A stretch of 39,394 nt of DNA from Chitinophaga pinensis (GTDB lineage Bacteria; Bacteroidota; Bacteroidia; Chitinophagales; UBA10324), in assembly GCA_945892775.1 (NCBI GenBank), contig CAMDDP010000026.1, positions 1-39,394 on the forward strand. The letters are read 5' to 3'. Positions 17,201-25,436 of this stretch are shown one piece after another. Made by a program: the position numbers and the translations under genes. Every line of letters starts with the position of its first letter. Within the stretch, counting starts at the first letter, position 1. The notes under the pieces were generated by a model that saw nothing but the letters and a program-made list of their open reading frames with translations, was not told the DNA's origin and did not search any database.

Positions 17201-17682
17201 CTATAAGCTTTAATGCCTACGAGTGTTATACATTTGAAATATTTGACATTGGAGAAGACGGCTTAAACTTTTGGGCAAACCCATCGCAAGGAAGTGGATA
17301 TGCAAGAATTAAAAAAGTTGAATTACCAACTATAATCAAGTCATTTCCAACTGACTTTGGCGCTGAATATATTCATAATTTTAAAATTAATTTCCCATTA
17401 AATACCAATGAAATTCCGAGCGTAAAATCAGCTATGGATGTAGCACCCAATCCTGCCATTGATGAAATTGATGTGACTATGGAATTAGCAGAACCAACAG
17501 ATAAAGTGATTGCAATTATTATGGATTTGTCAGGCCGAGAGTTGAAAAAACAAACGCAGACCTTTGCACAAACAACTGCATTCAACTTTACCGTTTCAGA
17601 CCTTGTACCAGGTCTATATCTTGTTAAAATAAAAGCAGGCAATAATGAATATGTACAGAAATTTTTAAAAGTTTCAGAATAA
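14224..17682 (+). CDS. Secreted PNGase F-related protein with LamG domain and T9SS signal
   Basis: A 1152-residue exported protein. Domains in order: signal peptide (1-24); an N-terminal segment 'LMQYNLHCPDPTQCGEWDYL' (about 59-78) resembling the start of the PNGase F fold; a beta-rich stretch; a LamG/concanavalin-like domain (about 290-460, 'WNYWTFTKNIATGSMKIYLNG...FRIGKG...YRGAMDEFAVWD'); and the PNGase F-like region (about 505-880), with 'VDRYELARFITLYG', 'TTGHGMNGAQNCAEFC' and a Trp/Cys-rich 'GGTWVYQRANWCPG'. A T9SS type A sorting domain follows (about 1072-1152, 'VAPNPAIDEIDV...GLYLVKIKAGNNEYVQKFLKV'). PNGase F cleaves N-glycans from asparagine. Activity here is inferred and the LamG placement is unusual. 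The protein should be secreted or surface-anchored. Confidence 0.85.
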   Translation: MNNFFLSVLSIFLFVSVVNTTKAQTSTEDTTVIQCFTYQSVQDAWFNFPSDTNQYRKILMQYNLHCPDPTQCGEWDYLTYTFLYDHTGVMDSTILNHSSFTVDGISLDSISYINSPTYSYQPSLQYSLVIDSTISSNLFPIGTGTQTSIHPFNTIADARARTVYLWKATELISAGLTSGDISSIVMNATLSSSAELKHLKIRLSTTSNDSLEDNQLNALWLQVYDHNTYLSTGTNAIQFTQPFLWDGTSNLLIEISFDNDIISIDNLIESTPETWSAGFTSSGNDRDIIFNGAEFVQVPKEAFASIDSFVTIAYWAYGDPTSQPNNGTCFEAVAADGHRILNAHCPWSNSNIYWDAGSDGTNFDRINYAATTIQTEGQWNYWTFTKNIATGSMKIYLNGTLWNSATGLTKPMNGIEYFRIGKGTWDASDSYRGAMDEFAVWDIELDAATIQQYMLKDIDANHPNFANLMCYYNFNVKTLNTFADGSSGNRTAIVMGNLNNPFIAAQTLYRNYSKLYQRPNIIFEQGEFISHLDSVIVIDTIENSPFTIIMYADSLNATMATDTVYVWENYYYNYLYDAAGNAIDSTIGAPDNTIHKQTWYYYGTPFEIVDRYELARFITLYGNSTTLGVNGRTWVYDLTNLAPLLHDSVHLTSGNWQEWLDMKFIMIKGKPARDPISVKNLWNGYGYSYDANIENALTPITLKIDPAAKNTMWRTITTGHGMNGAQNCAEFCAKYQYGKVNGVQQFQQLIWRDDCGRNPLFPQGGTWVYQRANWCPGAEVWEYNWELTPYVTPGDSETIDLNIEPYSGSSGTYVIASQLVSFNEPNFTLDGEMYDILTPSDKDEWSRINPICSEPLVRIRNGGTTALTSATITYGLVGGEVYTYNWTGNLNFLQKTDVSLPSIWWVGDGSNKFYATISSPNGGTDGNSNNNKATSHFKAPSVYNLTTSASQKFIVEVKTNTNGFENSYKLLGTGGVILINRNNLTSNTTYRDTISFNAYECYTFEIFDIGEDGLNFWANPSQGSGYARIKKVELPTIIKSFPTDFGAEYIHNFKINFPLNTNEIPSVKSAMDVAPNPAIDEIDVTMELAEPTDKVIAIIMDLSGRELKKQTQTFAQTTAFNFTVSDLVPGLYLVKIKAGNNEYVQKFLKVSE

Positions 17683-17712
17683 TACCAAATGATTAATTAC
17701 TGATAACTCCTA

Positions 17713-18576
17713 ATGCAAGCATTCTGGTTTTACTTATCATTTCCCTTTATTTACTTAATTTCTCTGTTGCCTTTTTGGTTGCTATATGGTTTCTCTGATT
17801 TACTATACTTAACACTAAGGCTTTCAGGCTATAGAAAAAAAGTGGTTCTTGACAATCTTCGAAATTCATTCCCCCAAAAAAATAGAGCGGAAATAAATAA
17901 AATATACAAAGATTACTATCACTATTTGTGCGATCTGGTATTGGAAACGGTAAAAACCTTAACCATGTCCAAAGAGCAAACACAAAAAAGATGTGTGTTT
18001 CATAATCCCAAATGGTTAAGTGAAATTTATGCTGAAAAAAAAAGTATCATTATTCTAATGGGGCATTATGGCAACTGGGAATGGGCGGGTCCTGCATTTT
18101 CATTAACAACCAAATTTCAATTGGTGGTGATTTATCGTCCACTTTCAAATAGTTACTTTGAGAAATTAACAGTTGGAATGCGTACCCGTCACGGCACAAA
18201 AATTACTGCTGTGAATGCCACCCTGCGCGATATGGTTGCAAACCGAAAATCAATAACTGCAACAGCATTTGTGGCTGACCAAACAGCAACCCCAGAAAAT
18301 GCCTACTGGACCAATTTTTTAAATCAGGATACAGCAATTTTTACAGGACCTGAAAAGCTTGCCAAAAAATTTGATTACCCAGTCGTGTACATGAATATAA
18401 AAAGAATTAAGCGCGGGTATTACGAGGTGTTTCCTGAATTGCTTTTTAGAAACCCAAAAGAAACTGCAGACAATGAAATTCTTGAATCTTTCACAAAAAG
18501 ATTAGAGAAAGAAATAAATATGAATCCATCGATCTGGCTTTGGTCACATCGAAGATGGAAGCATGACAGGCAGTAG
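17713..18576 (+). CDS. Lipid A/lysophospholipid acyltransferase, LpxL/HtrB family
   Basis: A 287-residue inner-membrane acyltransferase of the LpxL/HtrB family, which adds secondary acyl chains to lipid A; Bacteroidota members may instead act on other lipids. Visible: an N-terminal hydrophobic anchor (about 5-38), the conserved 'RKKVVLDNLRNSFP', the catalytic HxxxxE box 'HYGNWE' at residues 118-123, 'VVIYRPLSN' (substrate arginine), 'ADQTATPENA' and the C-terminal 'WLWSHRRWKH'. All are family hallmarks. It begins 30 bases after the PNGase-like gene, without a clear promoter of its own. The desaturase that follows suggests lipid-related neighbours. Confidence 0.9.
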   Translation: MQAFWFYLSFPFIYLISLLPFWLLYGFSDLLYLTLRLSGYRKKVVLDNLRNSFPQKNRAEINKIYKDYYHYLCDLVLETVKTLTMSKEQTQKRCVFHNPKWLSEIYAEKKSIIILMGHYGNWEWAGPAFSLTTKFQLVVIYRPLSNSYFEKLTVGMRTRHGTKITAVNATLRDMVANRKSITATAFVADQTATPENAYWTNFLNQDTAIFTGPEKLAKKFDYPVVYMNIKRIKRGYYEVFPELLFRNPKETADNEILESFTKRLEKEINMNPSIWLWSHRRWKHDRQ

Positions 18577-18620
18577 GCATTTAAAAACATTGTTAACACC
18601 TTAATCTTATTTCTTTACGC

Positions 18621-18649
18621 TTTGCTTTTCACTGTTAACACTATCTTTA
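18621..18649 (+). promoter_or_regulatory. Putative promoter of the desaturase gene
   Basis: TTTG at 18621-18624, 17-base spacer, then TATCTTTA at 18642-18649 (TAnnTTTG with the last base changed). The ATG at 18665 is 15 bases further on. Confidence 0.4.
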
Positions 18650-18664
18650 CCCCAATTAATAAAA

Positions 18665-19639
18665 ATGCGAACAGGTAAAGAATTGATTTTGGCCACCAAG
18701 CCTTTTACTATTGAAAACAGACTTCGAAGTTGGTTTGAAACAATTCTTACCCTCACCTTATTAATATCTTCACTTAGTGCTTCATTTATTCAGCTGCCCC
18801 TTGCTTTCAGATTGTTTTTTTGCCTAACCACTTCATTACTGTATGTAAGAATGTTTGTGATTTATCACGACTACCAACATCATGCAATTTTACAAAAATC
18901 AAAAATGGCCTCCCTTCTTATGAAAGCCTTTGGCCTTTATATTTTAGCGCCACAAACTATTTGGAAACGCTCTCACGATTTTCATCACAATCATAACTCG
19001 AAACTGACTATTAGTGGAATTGGTTCCTATCCTACTATCAGTAAAAATAAATTTTTAAATCTAACGAAAGCCGAACAAAGAATTTACTTGTTAAATCGCC
19101 ATCCATTAGTAATCATATTCGGTTATTTTACCTTATTTTTTTACTGGCTAAATATTCGATCATTTATGCAAAGTCCAAAGAAACACATTGATTCGCTGGT
19201 GGCAATTATATTGCATTTGAGCATTTCTGTTTTAATTATTTATTACTTGGGAGTGGCTACTTTTTTAATCAGTTGGTTTCTTCCATTTTTTATTTCATTT
19301 GCAATGGGTTCATATATGTTCTATTGTCAGCATAATTTTCCTTTAGTCCAATTTCTTGAAAATCCTGATTGGAAGTATGATTCAGCTGCTATGTACTCCA
19401 CCAGTTTTATGAGTATGCCCAGATGGATGCATTGGGTTACTGGAGATATCGGTTACCATCATGTGCATCATATGAATTCGCGGATACCTTTTTACAGTTT
19501 GCGGAAAACGATGGCAAGTATGCCGGAGTTGCAATCAGTTGTGAAGACCTCGTGGAACCCGATTGAGATATGGCGTTGCTTTCAGTTGAAACTTTGGGAT
19601 GACGAACGGAAGAAGATGATACGGTTGAGTGAAATTTAA
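18665..19639 (+). CDS. Membrane fatty acid desaturase
   Basis: A 324-residue integral-membrane di-iron desaturase/hydroxylase family protein. All three histidine boxes are present: 'HDYQHH' (residues 68-73, HxxxHH), 'HDFHH' (104-108, HxxHH) and 'HHVHH' (about 271-275), the last in the context 'GDIGYHHVHHMNSRIPFYSL' that is typical of acyl-lipid desaturases. Two hydrophobic blocks separate the boxes. The substrate is probably membrane acyl chains, but regiospecificity cannot be read from sequence. It stands alone between the LpxL-type gene and rpsA, with its own near-consensus promoter. Confidence 0.9.
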   Translation: MRTGKELILATKPFTIENRLRSWFETILTLTLLISSLSASFIQLPLAFRLFFCLTTSLLYVRMFVIYHDYQHHAILQKSKMASLLMKAFGLYILAPQTIWKRSHDFHHNHNSKLTISGIGSYPTISKNKFLNLTKAEQRIYLLNRHPLVIIFGYFTLFFYWLNIRSFMQSPKKHIDSLVAIILHLSISVLIIYYLGVATFLISWFLPFFISFAMGSYMFYCQHNFPLVQFLENPDWKYDSAAMYSTSFMSMPRWMHWVTGDIGYHHVHHMNSRIPFYSLRKTMASMPELQSVVKTSWNPIEIWRCFQLKLWDDERKKMIRLSEI

Positions 19640-19743
19640 AATTATAGAAGGACTATGGATTTTTAGTTTCGAGTTAAGCCCCGTGAACAAAAGCAAACTA
19701 CAACACACATAAAAAGGGTTCTGTTTTCTATTCCTAAAACTTA

Positions 19744-19774
19744 TTAGTTTTTTTCACTTAGAATATTACATTTG
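19744..19774 (+). promoter_or_regulatory. Promoter of rpsA
   Basis: A perfect -7 box TACATTTG at 19767-19774 with TTAG (one mismatch to TTTG) at 19744-19747, spacer 19. The -7 box physically covers the TTG at 19772 that opens the longest reading frame, so that TTG cannot be the translation start of this transcript. The inferred transcript start near 19780 leaves a leader of about 30 A-rich bases to the GTG at 19811. Confidence 0.65.
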
Positions 19775-19810
19775 CATCCCTTAAAAAAACTAAACAAAAA
19801 GGACCACAAA

Positions 19811-21760
19811 GTGGAAGAAAACCAAATTGAAAACCAAAAAGCCGATACTACGGCAAACCCTGAAGTAGCACGTGTTGCTGCTCCAGTAAAAGTTTCCATG
19901 CACGACGATTTCGATTGGGAAACAAGTAAAAAAAATGTTCACACTTACGCAACTGAAGAACGCGAAAAGTATGAGAAAATTTATGACACTACTTTTAAAA
20001 CCATTCAAAACAATGACATTGTTGAAGGTGCAGTAGTTTCAATTACTAACAATGATGTGGTGTTAAATGTGGGATTCAAATCAGATGGACTCGTTCCATT
20101 ATCAGAATTCCGCGACCTCACTGAATTAAAAGTTGGCGATACGGTAGAAGTTTTAGTGGTAGATAAAGAAAGCCCAAAAGGCCAATTGATTTTATCACGG
20201 AAGAGCGCCAAGCTCGTTAGAGCATGGCAGCAAATTGTTGATGCTCACAAGAATGCAACCATTGTAATGGGAAACATTACAAGCAAAACAAAGGGTGGAT
20301 TGATTGTGGAAATTTTTGGTAAAGAAACCTTCTTACCCGGTTCACAAATTGATGTAAAACCTATTACTGATTATGATGTTTATGTTGGTCAAACCATGGA
20401 ATTTAAAGTGGTAAAGATTAATGAGATTATTAAAAATGCAGTAGTATCACACAAAGCATTAATTGAGAATGATATTGAACAACAGCGCCAGGTTATTATT
20501 TCTAAATTAGAGAAAGGTCAGGTATTGGAAGGAACCATTAAAAACATTACCGACTTTGGTGCATTCATTGACCTAGGTGGCGTGGATGGATTACTTTATA
20601 TCACTGATATCTCATGGGGGAGAATTAACCATCCGAACGAAGTATTAAAAATCAACCAGAAATTAAATGTGGTTGTTTTAGAATACGATGATGAGAAAAA
20701 GCGTATCTCTCTTGGATTAAAACAATTAACTCCACAGCCTTGGGATACACTTGACACTACAATTGAAGTAGGTAGCAAGGTGAAAGGTAAAATTGTAAAC
20801 ATTGAAGACTATGGTGCTTTCTTAGAAATTATTCCAGGTGTTGAAGGGTTAATTCATGTGAGTGAAATTAGCTGGAGTAATACTCCAATCAACTCTAAAG
20901 AATTCTTTAAACAATCTGACGAGTACGAAGCAATCGTGGTAACACTTGACCGCACTGAACGCAAAATGTCGTTGAGTTTAAAACAAATGATTAAAGATCC
21001 TTGGAGTGATGTGGAAGTTAAATTCCCACTTAAAAGTCGCCAAAAAGGAATTGTTCGCAACATTAGTGCTTACGGCTTATTCATTGAACTCGAAGCAGGT
21101 ATAACTGGCTTTGTACATGTGAGTGATCTTTCATGGCTAAAGCGCATTCATCATCCAAACGAATTCACCAAAGTTGGTAACGAGCTAGATGTTTTAGTTC
21201 TTGAAATTGATAAAGAGAACCGCAAACTATCCCTCGGACACAAACAAGTGGAAGAAGATCCATGGGATACTTTTGAAACTACTTTCCCAGTTGGAAGTAT
21301 TCATCAGGCTACTGTTATTAAGAAAGATGACAAAGGCGCTGTGATTTTGTTCCCTTATGGGTTGGAAGCATTTGCACCAACCAAACACTTGAAAAAAGAA
21401 AGCGGCAAATCAGCTGAAGCCGATGAAACTCTTGAATTTAAAGTATTGGAATTTGATCGTGGAAATAAAAAGATGATCGTTTCTCATGCTCGTATTTGGG
21501 AAGAGAAAAAAGATGATGTTAAAAAAGAAGAGGTAGCTGCAAAAGATAAAGAACGCAAAGATACCCGCTCAACTGTTCAAACTATTAATCGAAAAGTTGA
21601 GAAATCAACTTTAGGTGAATTAGGTGGATTAGCTGATTTGAAAAAGAAGTTGGAAAAATCAGAAGGTCCAAAAGCAACAATTGCTAATGTTCCAGAAGCA
21701 ACAACAACACCTGAAATACCAACTGCTGACACAACAGAAGAACCAAAAACTGAAGAATAG
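19811..21760 (+). CDS. rpsA: 30S ribosomal protein S1
   Basis: S1 binds mRNA and helps load it onto the 30S subunit; in Bacteroidota, with few Shine-Dalgarno sites, this is likely important for most messages. The product has six OB-fold S1 repeats, for example 'GAVVSITNNDVVLNVGFKSDG', 'GTIKNITDFGAFIDLGGVDG', 'GKIVNIEDYGAFLEIIPGVEG' and 'GIVRNISAYGLFIELEAGITG', with the first two and last diverged as usual. A charged C-terminal tail follows. I place the start at GTG 19811 (giving 649 residues, 'MEENQIENQK...') rather than the in-frame TTG at 19772, because that TTG lies inside the promoter -7 box. The gene has its own promoter and a strong terminator. Confidence 0.93.
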   Translation: MEENQIENQKADTTANPEVARVAAPVKVSMHDDFDWETSKKNVHTYATEEREKYEKIYDTTFKTIQNNDIVEGAVVSITNNDVVLNVGFKSDGLVPLSEFRDLTELKVGDTVEVLVVDKESPKGQLILSRKSAKLVRAWQQIVDAHKNATIVMGNITSKTKGGLIVEIFGKETFLPGSQIDVKPITDYDVYVGQTMEFKVVKINEIIKNAVVSHKALIENDIEQQRQVIISKLEKGQVLEGTIKNITDFGAFIDLGGVDGLLYITDISWGRINHPNEVLKINQKLNVVVLEYDDEKKRISLGLKQLTPQPWDTLDTTIEVGSKVKGKIVNIEDYGAFLEIIPGVEGLIHVSEISWSNTPINSKEFFKQSDEYEAIVVTLDRTERKMSLSLKQMIKDPWSDVEVKFPLKSRQKGIVRNISAYGLFIELEAGITGFVHVSDLSWLKRIHHPNEFTKVGNELDVLVLEIDKENRKLSLGHKQVEEDPWDTFETTFPVGSIHQATVIKKDDKGAVILFPYGLEAFAPTKHLKKESGKSAEADETLEFKVLEFDRGNKKMIVSHARIWEEKKDDVKKEEVAAKDKERKDTRSTVQTINRKVEKSTLGELGGLADLKKKLEKSEGPKATIANVPEATTTPEIPTADTTEEPKTEE

Positions 21761-21781
21761 TTTTTAGTTATCAATTAATTT

Positions 21782-21814
21782 AAAAAGCCGTCAGCGAAAG
21801 TTAGACGGCTTTTT
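21782..21814. terminator. Intrinsic terminator after rpsA
   Basis: An 11-base perfect stem AAAAAGCCGTC / GACGGCTTTTT with an 11-base loop, 21 bases after the rpsA stop. It has A5 on one side and T5 on the other, so it can work in both directions. It separates rpsA from the convergent DUF885 gene ending at 21878. Confidence 0.9.
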
Positions 21815-21865
21815 AAATTTTATTAATTCTTGTCTTGTTTAAAAATCTAATGATAAAACATCAGT

Positions 21866-21890
21866 TCTTATCTTATCTTATCTTATCTTA
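21866..21890. repeat. TCTTA pentanucleotide microsatellite
   Basis: Five perfect tandem copies of TCTTA. On the minus strand (TAAGA)n contains the last four sense codons and the TAA stop of the DUF885 gene. The stop falls within the first three units in the direction of translation, so changes in copy number above three should not alter the protein. Confidence 0.9.
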
Positions 21891-23656
21891 TCTTCTGCTT
21901 TCATTATTTCCCAAATATATTTTACAGGAACACTCCCATAACTTAAAAACTTCTCGTGAAAAGATTTTAACGAGAAATTATTGCCGAGCATATTTTTCTG
22001 ATCTTCACGCAAAGCATAAATTTCAGTATAGCCAGTGAAGTAACAGCACAATTGTGTTTGAGTCAATGTTGCCCTTCGCCATTTTCCTTCAGCTTCTGCT
22101 GAGGTTTGAAAACCTTCGTTTATCAATAAATTTATTGCATCGTCCTTACTCATGTTTAAGCATTGGACACTGTAATCGAGTAGGGTATTAAGAGTAGCAC
22201 GAAGATGCCACTTATAAAACATAAGCCACATTTCAGGTGAGTTATTTCCATAACCTTCTTCTAACATCATTCTTTCTCCATACACCGCCCACCCTTCAAT
22301 CATGGCATTGTTTTGAAAGATAGATTTAATCAAGTCATCTACTTTATTTGAATAAACTAACTGTGCATAATGCCCCGGTATTGCTTCGTGAATATTTAAA
22401 ATCTGCAATATCCAATTGTTATATTCTCGCAAATAACTTTCAGTCTCCTCGGGGGTGTACCCATCAAGCGGAGTTACATTGTAATATGTTTTTGCATTTT
22501 TATCATATGGACCGGGTGCATTAATACTTGCACCTGCCCCACCCCCACGCATGTACATTGGCGTTTCACGAACCTCTAACGGCCGGCTACTATCAAGCGT
22601 TAAAAGATTTTTTTGCTTTATGAATGCTTCGAGTTCAGGAATCTGATTTTTGATAGTAGGTATAAATTGATTGGGGGCACAATGCTGAATGCTCAAAGTG
22701 TCAATCATCATTTTCACTGCGGCTAACCCTTCAGGCATTACAGTAGAACCAAAATACTTTGACCAAAGTTTCTTTGTATAGCCAAGCATTTCATTATGTA
22801 TTTCTATTTTATGATCCTTTGCTTTTTGAAAAATTTCTTCGACAGAAAAACAACTTTGCATTTCAAATTGAAATTTCTTTTTATATAAAACTTCCCCTAA
22901 CCTAAATGAACGGGTTGTAGTGGAATCATTAATACTGGTTAATTGAAGTTTAGATAAATACTCAATATATTCCTTCATACTGGAAAGAGCTTGAGATAAA
23001 TTATTGTTAATCTCTTTTTTTTCTTCCTCACTAAATTTACTAGCTTTTATACTATCCGGAATATTTTTTTCAAATATTTCTAATGAACCTTTATTTTGAA
23101 GAATCCCCAATTCAGTATGCTCTCTTGTGGGTCTTCGAAGATTTGATCTTGAAACAATATAATATTCGGGAACATACCTCAACCGTTCACTTATTATTTG
23201 CAATCTTCTTTCCAATGAAATTTTTGAATTTCCTAAAATTAAATCGAATCCCTCACCCACATTATACTCCGCAGGATTCCACTCAAAACTTTTTAATTCA
23301 TAACAACTCCAATTATAATACTCCAAAAAATTCATCATGATTCTTGCATCAATTGTATTTTCGGGGGTAATATTTTTCCAATCATACTTCTGCAAACTAT
23401 CATTCAACGATTTGTACACATCTAATTTTCTGATTCGGTTTTCTTTTGAAGGAATTTCCAATCGCTCATCATATTCATGATTACCTAAAGCCAACGCCCA
23501 ATCTGAATTATTTTTCCAGATAGATTCTATAAAAAGCTTTTTAAAGTTTTCGAATGAATCGTTTTGCGAATAAGGATTCTTTGATGTATTACAAGAAAAA
23601 AAGGAAGGAGATGTAATCATTAAAAAAGAAATTAAAAAGAGTAAATTTTTTTTCAT
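21878..23656 (-). CDS. DUF885 family lipoprotein, putative metallopeptidase
   Basis: A 592-residue DUF885 protein. The N terminus is a lipoprotein signal with the lipobox 'FFSC' (Cys at about residue 22), so it is probably membrane-anchored in the periplasm or on the outer membrane. The family's hallmark 'NIHEAIPGHYAQ' (HExxxxH-like, about residues 425-436) is present, with the downstream 'MIEGWAVYGERMMLEEG' providing further conserved Glu and Arg residues. DUF885 proteins are thought to be zinc-dependent peptidases, but few have been tested. Length is normal. The C terminus 'EDKIR' is encoded in a TCTTA microsatellite. It converges with rpsA and is divergent from the protease gene. Confidence 0.88.
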   Translation of the reverse strand: MKKNLLFLISFLMITSPSFFSCNTSKNPYSQNDSFENFKKLFIESIWKNNSDWALALGNHEYDERLEIPSKENRIRKLDVYKSLNDSLQKYDWKNITPENTIDARIMMNFLEYYNWSCYELKSFEWNPAEYNVGEGFDLILGNSKISLERRLQIISERLRYVPEYYIVSRSNLRRPTREHTELGILQNKGSLEIFEKNIPDSIKASKFSEEEKKEINNNLSQALSSMKEYIEYLSKLQLTSINDSTTTRSFRLGEVLYKKKFQFEMQSCFSVEEIFQKAKDHKIEIHNEMLGYTKKLWSKYFGSTVMPEGLAAVKMMIDTLSIQHCAPNQFIPTIKNQIPELEAFIKQKNLLTLDSSRPLEVRETPMYMRGGGAGASINAPGPYDKNAKTYYNVTPLDGYTPEETESYLREYNNWILQILNIHEAIPGHYAQLVYSNKVDDLIKSIFQNNAMIEGWAVYGERMMLEEGYGNNSPEMWLMFYKWHLRATLNTLLDYSVQCLNMSKDDAINLLINEGFQTSAEAEGKWRRATLTQTQLCCYFTGYTEIYALREDQKNMLGNNFSLKSFHEKFLSYGSVPVKYIWEIMKAEDKIR

Positions 23657-23961
23657 GTGTTATTAATTTATAAAATAAAGAATCTTATCAAGAGTAAATC
23701 AAAGCTACTTTTTTGGTGTAAAAGATTTTTTTTTACACAATTTAATGTTCAATTACCTAATTATTTTTAACCAATTATTTAATGCCTTTGAAAATAAAAA
23801 ATACTTCTCGATTACTTCATTCGGTTTAAATGAATTTTTTGTCTACGACATGGGTGTTAAGTATTCTTTTCTTGTTGATGCTTATACGGTTGAATAGTTT
23901 TGATTAAATTATGTTAATAGCAAAATTAAATGAACAATAACTTTTTAAAAAAATCAAATAA
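23657..23961. other. Divergent intergenic region, 305 bases
   Basis: An AT-rich gap between the divergent DUF885 and protease genes. It holds a good forward promoter (23872-23902) and, on the minus strand, an isolated -7-like box TAGCTTTG at 23700-23707 with no -33 partner at the right spacing. I see no gene or RNA structure in the rest. Confidence 0.6.
23872..23902 (+). promoter_or_regulatory. Promoter of the secreted protease gene
   Basis: Perfect -7 box TAGTTTTG at 23895-23902 with TTG at 23872-23874 (spacer 20) and a second TTG at 23875-23877 (spacer 17). The start codon at 23962 implies a leader of about 50 bases. Confidence 0.55.
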
Positions 23962-25419
23962 ATGAAACGAATATTAATTCTTATCCCATTGTTTTTTGTG
24001 GGACTAAGTTCTTTTGCGCAAATAGACCTTTCAACTTTAATTGATCAATGTTCCCCGGCTATTTTTAAAATTACAACTTATGATGCCCTCGGGAATGAAT
24101 ACTCTGTTGGCACTGGATTTTTTTGCACTGAAAATGGATCCGCCTTTTCAAACTACCATGTTTTTCAAGGAGCATCAAAGGCAAAAATTAAAACTTCAGA
24201 CAATAAAATCTATTCCATTGATAATGTTATTGGATGGAACAAAAATTGTGACCTAATAAAGTTCAATATTAAAAATGATTCGAAAGAGACTTTTCCTTTT
24301 CTAAAAACAAATGCAGAAACCCCCAAATTGGGCGAAAAAATCTTTATTATTGGGAATCCACTTGGACTTGAAAAATCTGTTGCGGATGGGATTGTGTCAT
24401 CTGTGCGTGCCGATGAAACGATGGGTGAAATCATTCAAATCACCGCTCCAATTTCTCATGGAAATAGCGGAAGTCCCCTAATGAATATGAATGGTGATGC
24501 GCTGGGTATAGTTACTTATTATTTAGAAGGCGGACAAAATTTAAACTTTGCTGTTAGCGTTAAAAATCTAACAATGCTTGAACCCATAAATGCTTATAAA
24601 TTTCCTCCGGAAGATGGGCAAGGAAATGTGATAGTTAGCAATAATAATTCAAACAACAACCCTAGCAATACTTCTTCTGTCTATGTCGACTCAAAAATCA
24701 TATTTTGTAAAGGAGTTGACCATTCAAATTTACCTGTAGCAGTCAATTCAAATTTTGATATAGAAAGCAGTGGCGGAAGTATTACCGTATATATTGATAA
24801 TGGAAGTACTCAAATGCAAACACCTGGACTAATAATCGATGTATATAAAAAGGGAAGTTCAGATAAATACGATCAGTTTATTGAAACAAAAAACTTTACT
24901 ATAAAACCTACATTAATTGCTACTTATTTCAACTACTTTTTTACTGCTGCCGGAGATTATGTTTTTCATATTTACAATACTGATGAAAAATGGATTAATG
25001 ATGGATACATCACTGTTAATTATAAAATTGAAAGCATAGGCGTTGACTACAATAATCCAAGCAGCACCTTTTATTACATCGACGCCAAAGTAAATTTTTG
25101 CACTGAATTAGCCCACCTGGATACCTGTTTAAATGAAGGTGCAGTTTACAATATAAACAAAAGTAGAAGCCAAGTTTATGTATGGGTGGGCCAGGATAAA
25201 CCAATGAAGACCAATGAAATTAATGTTGACATTTATAAAAAAAAAGGTGGAGACTACAAAAATATTTTTGAAACAAAAACCTACCCAATTGCCCCTGATA
25301 AAAACACCTTTTCTTTTGAGTATGATTTTTATCAATCTGGAGATTATAAATTCAAATTTTATACTGATAACGATGTTTTTATTCAAAGCGGATTGGTTCG
25401 TATAAAGTATAATAAATAA
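23962..25419 (+). CDS. Secreted trypsin-like serine protease with duplicated C-terminal domain
   Basis: A 485-residue exported protein with a signal peptide (1-20, ending 'SFAQ'). Residues about 25-205 form an S1C/HtrA-like trypsin fold with a full catalytic triad: His66 ('SNYHVF'), Asp97 ('NCDLIK') and Ser169 ('HGNSGSP'). There is no PDZ domain. After an Asn/Ser-rich linker (about 224-240) come two related modules (about 240-356 and 370-485). Each runs 'Y(V/I)D(S/A)K(I/V)xFC' ... 'DVYKK/DIYKK' ... 'F.ETK..(T/P)I.P' ... 'F..(A/S)GDY.F..YN/YTD' ... 'I..GxxxxxYK', so the module arose by internal duplication. I do not recognise it as a named domain. No T9SS signal is visible, so a periplasmic location is likely. 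The YkgJ-type gene starts 17 bases later. Confidence 0.87.
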   Translation: MKRILILIPLFFVGLSSFAQIDLSTLIDQCSPAIFKITTYDALGNEYSVGTGFFCTENGSAFSNYHVFQGASKAKIKTSDNKIYSIDNVIGWNKNCDLIKFNIKNDSKETFPFLKTNAETPKLGEKIFIIGNPLGLEKSVADGIVSSVRADETMGEIIQITAPISHGNSGSPLMNMNGDALGIVTYYLEGGQNLNFAVSVKNLTMLEPINAYKFPPEDGQGNVIVSNNNSNNNPSNTSSVYVDSKIIFCKGVDHSNLPVAVNSNFDIESSGGSITVYIDNGSTQMQTPGLIIDVYKKGSSDKYDQFIETKNFTIKPTLIATYFNYFFTAAGDYVFHIYNTDEKWINDGYITVNYKIESIGVDYNNPSSTFYYIDAKVNFCTELAHLDTCLNEGAVYNINKSRSQVYVWVGQDKPMKTNEINVDIYKKKGGDYKNIFETKTYPIAPDKNTFSFEYDFYQSGDYKFKFYTDNDVFIQSGLVRIKYNK

Positions 25420-25436
25420 TTGATCAGGATACATAC

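Noticed and set aside
19772-19810. N-terminal extension of rpsA from a TTG start
   Set aside because: The TTG is inside the perfect -7 promoter box, and the extension (Lys-rich, 13 residues) is unlike S1 N termini.
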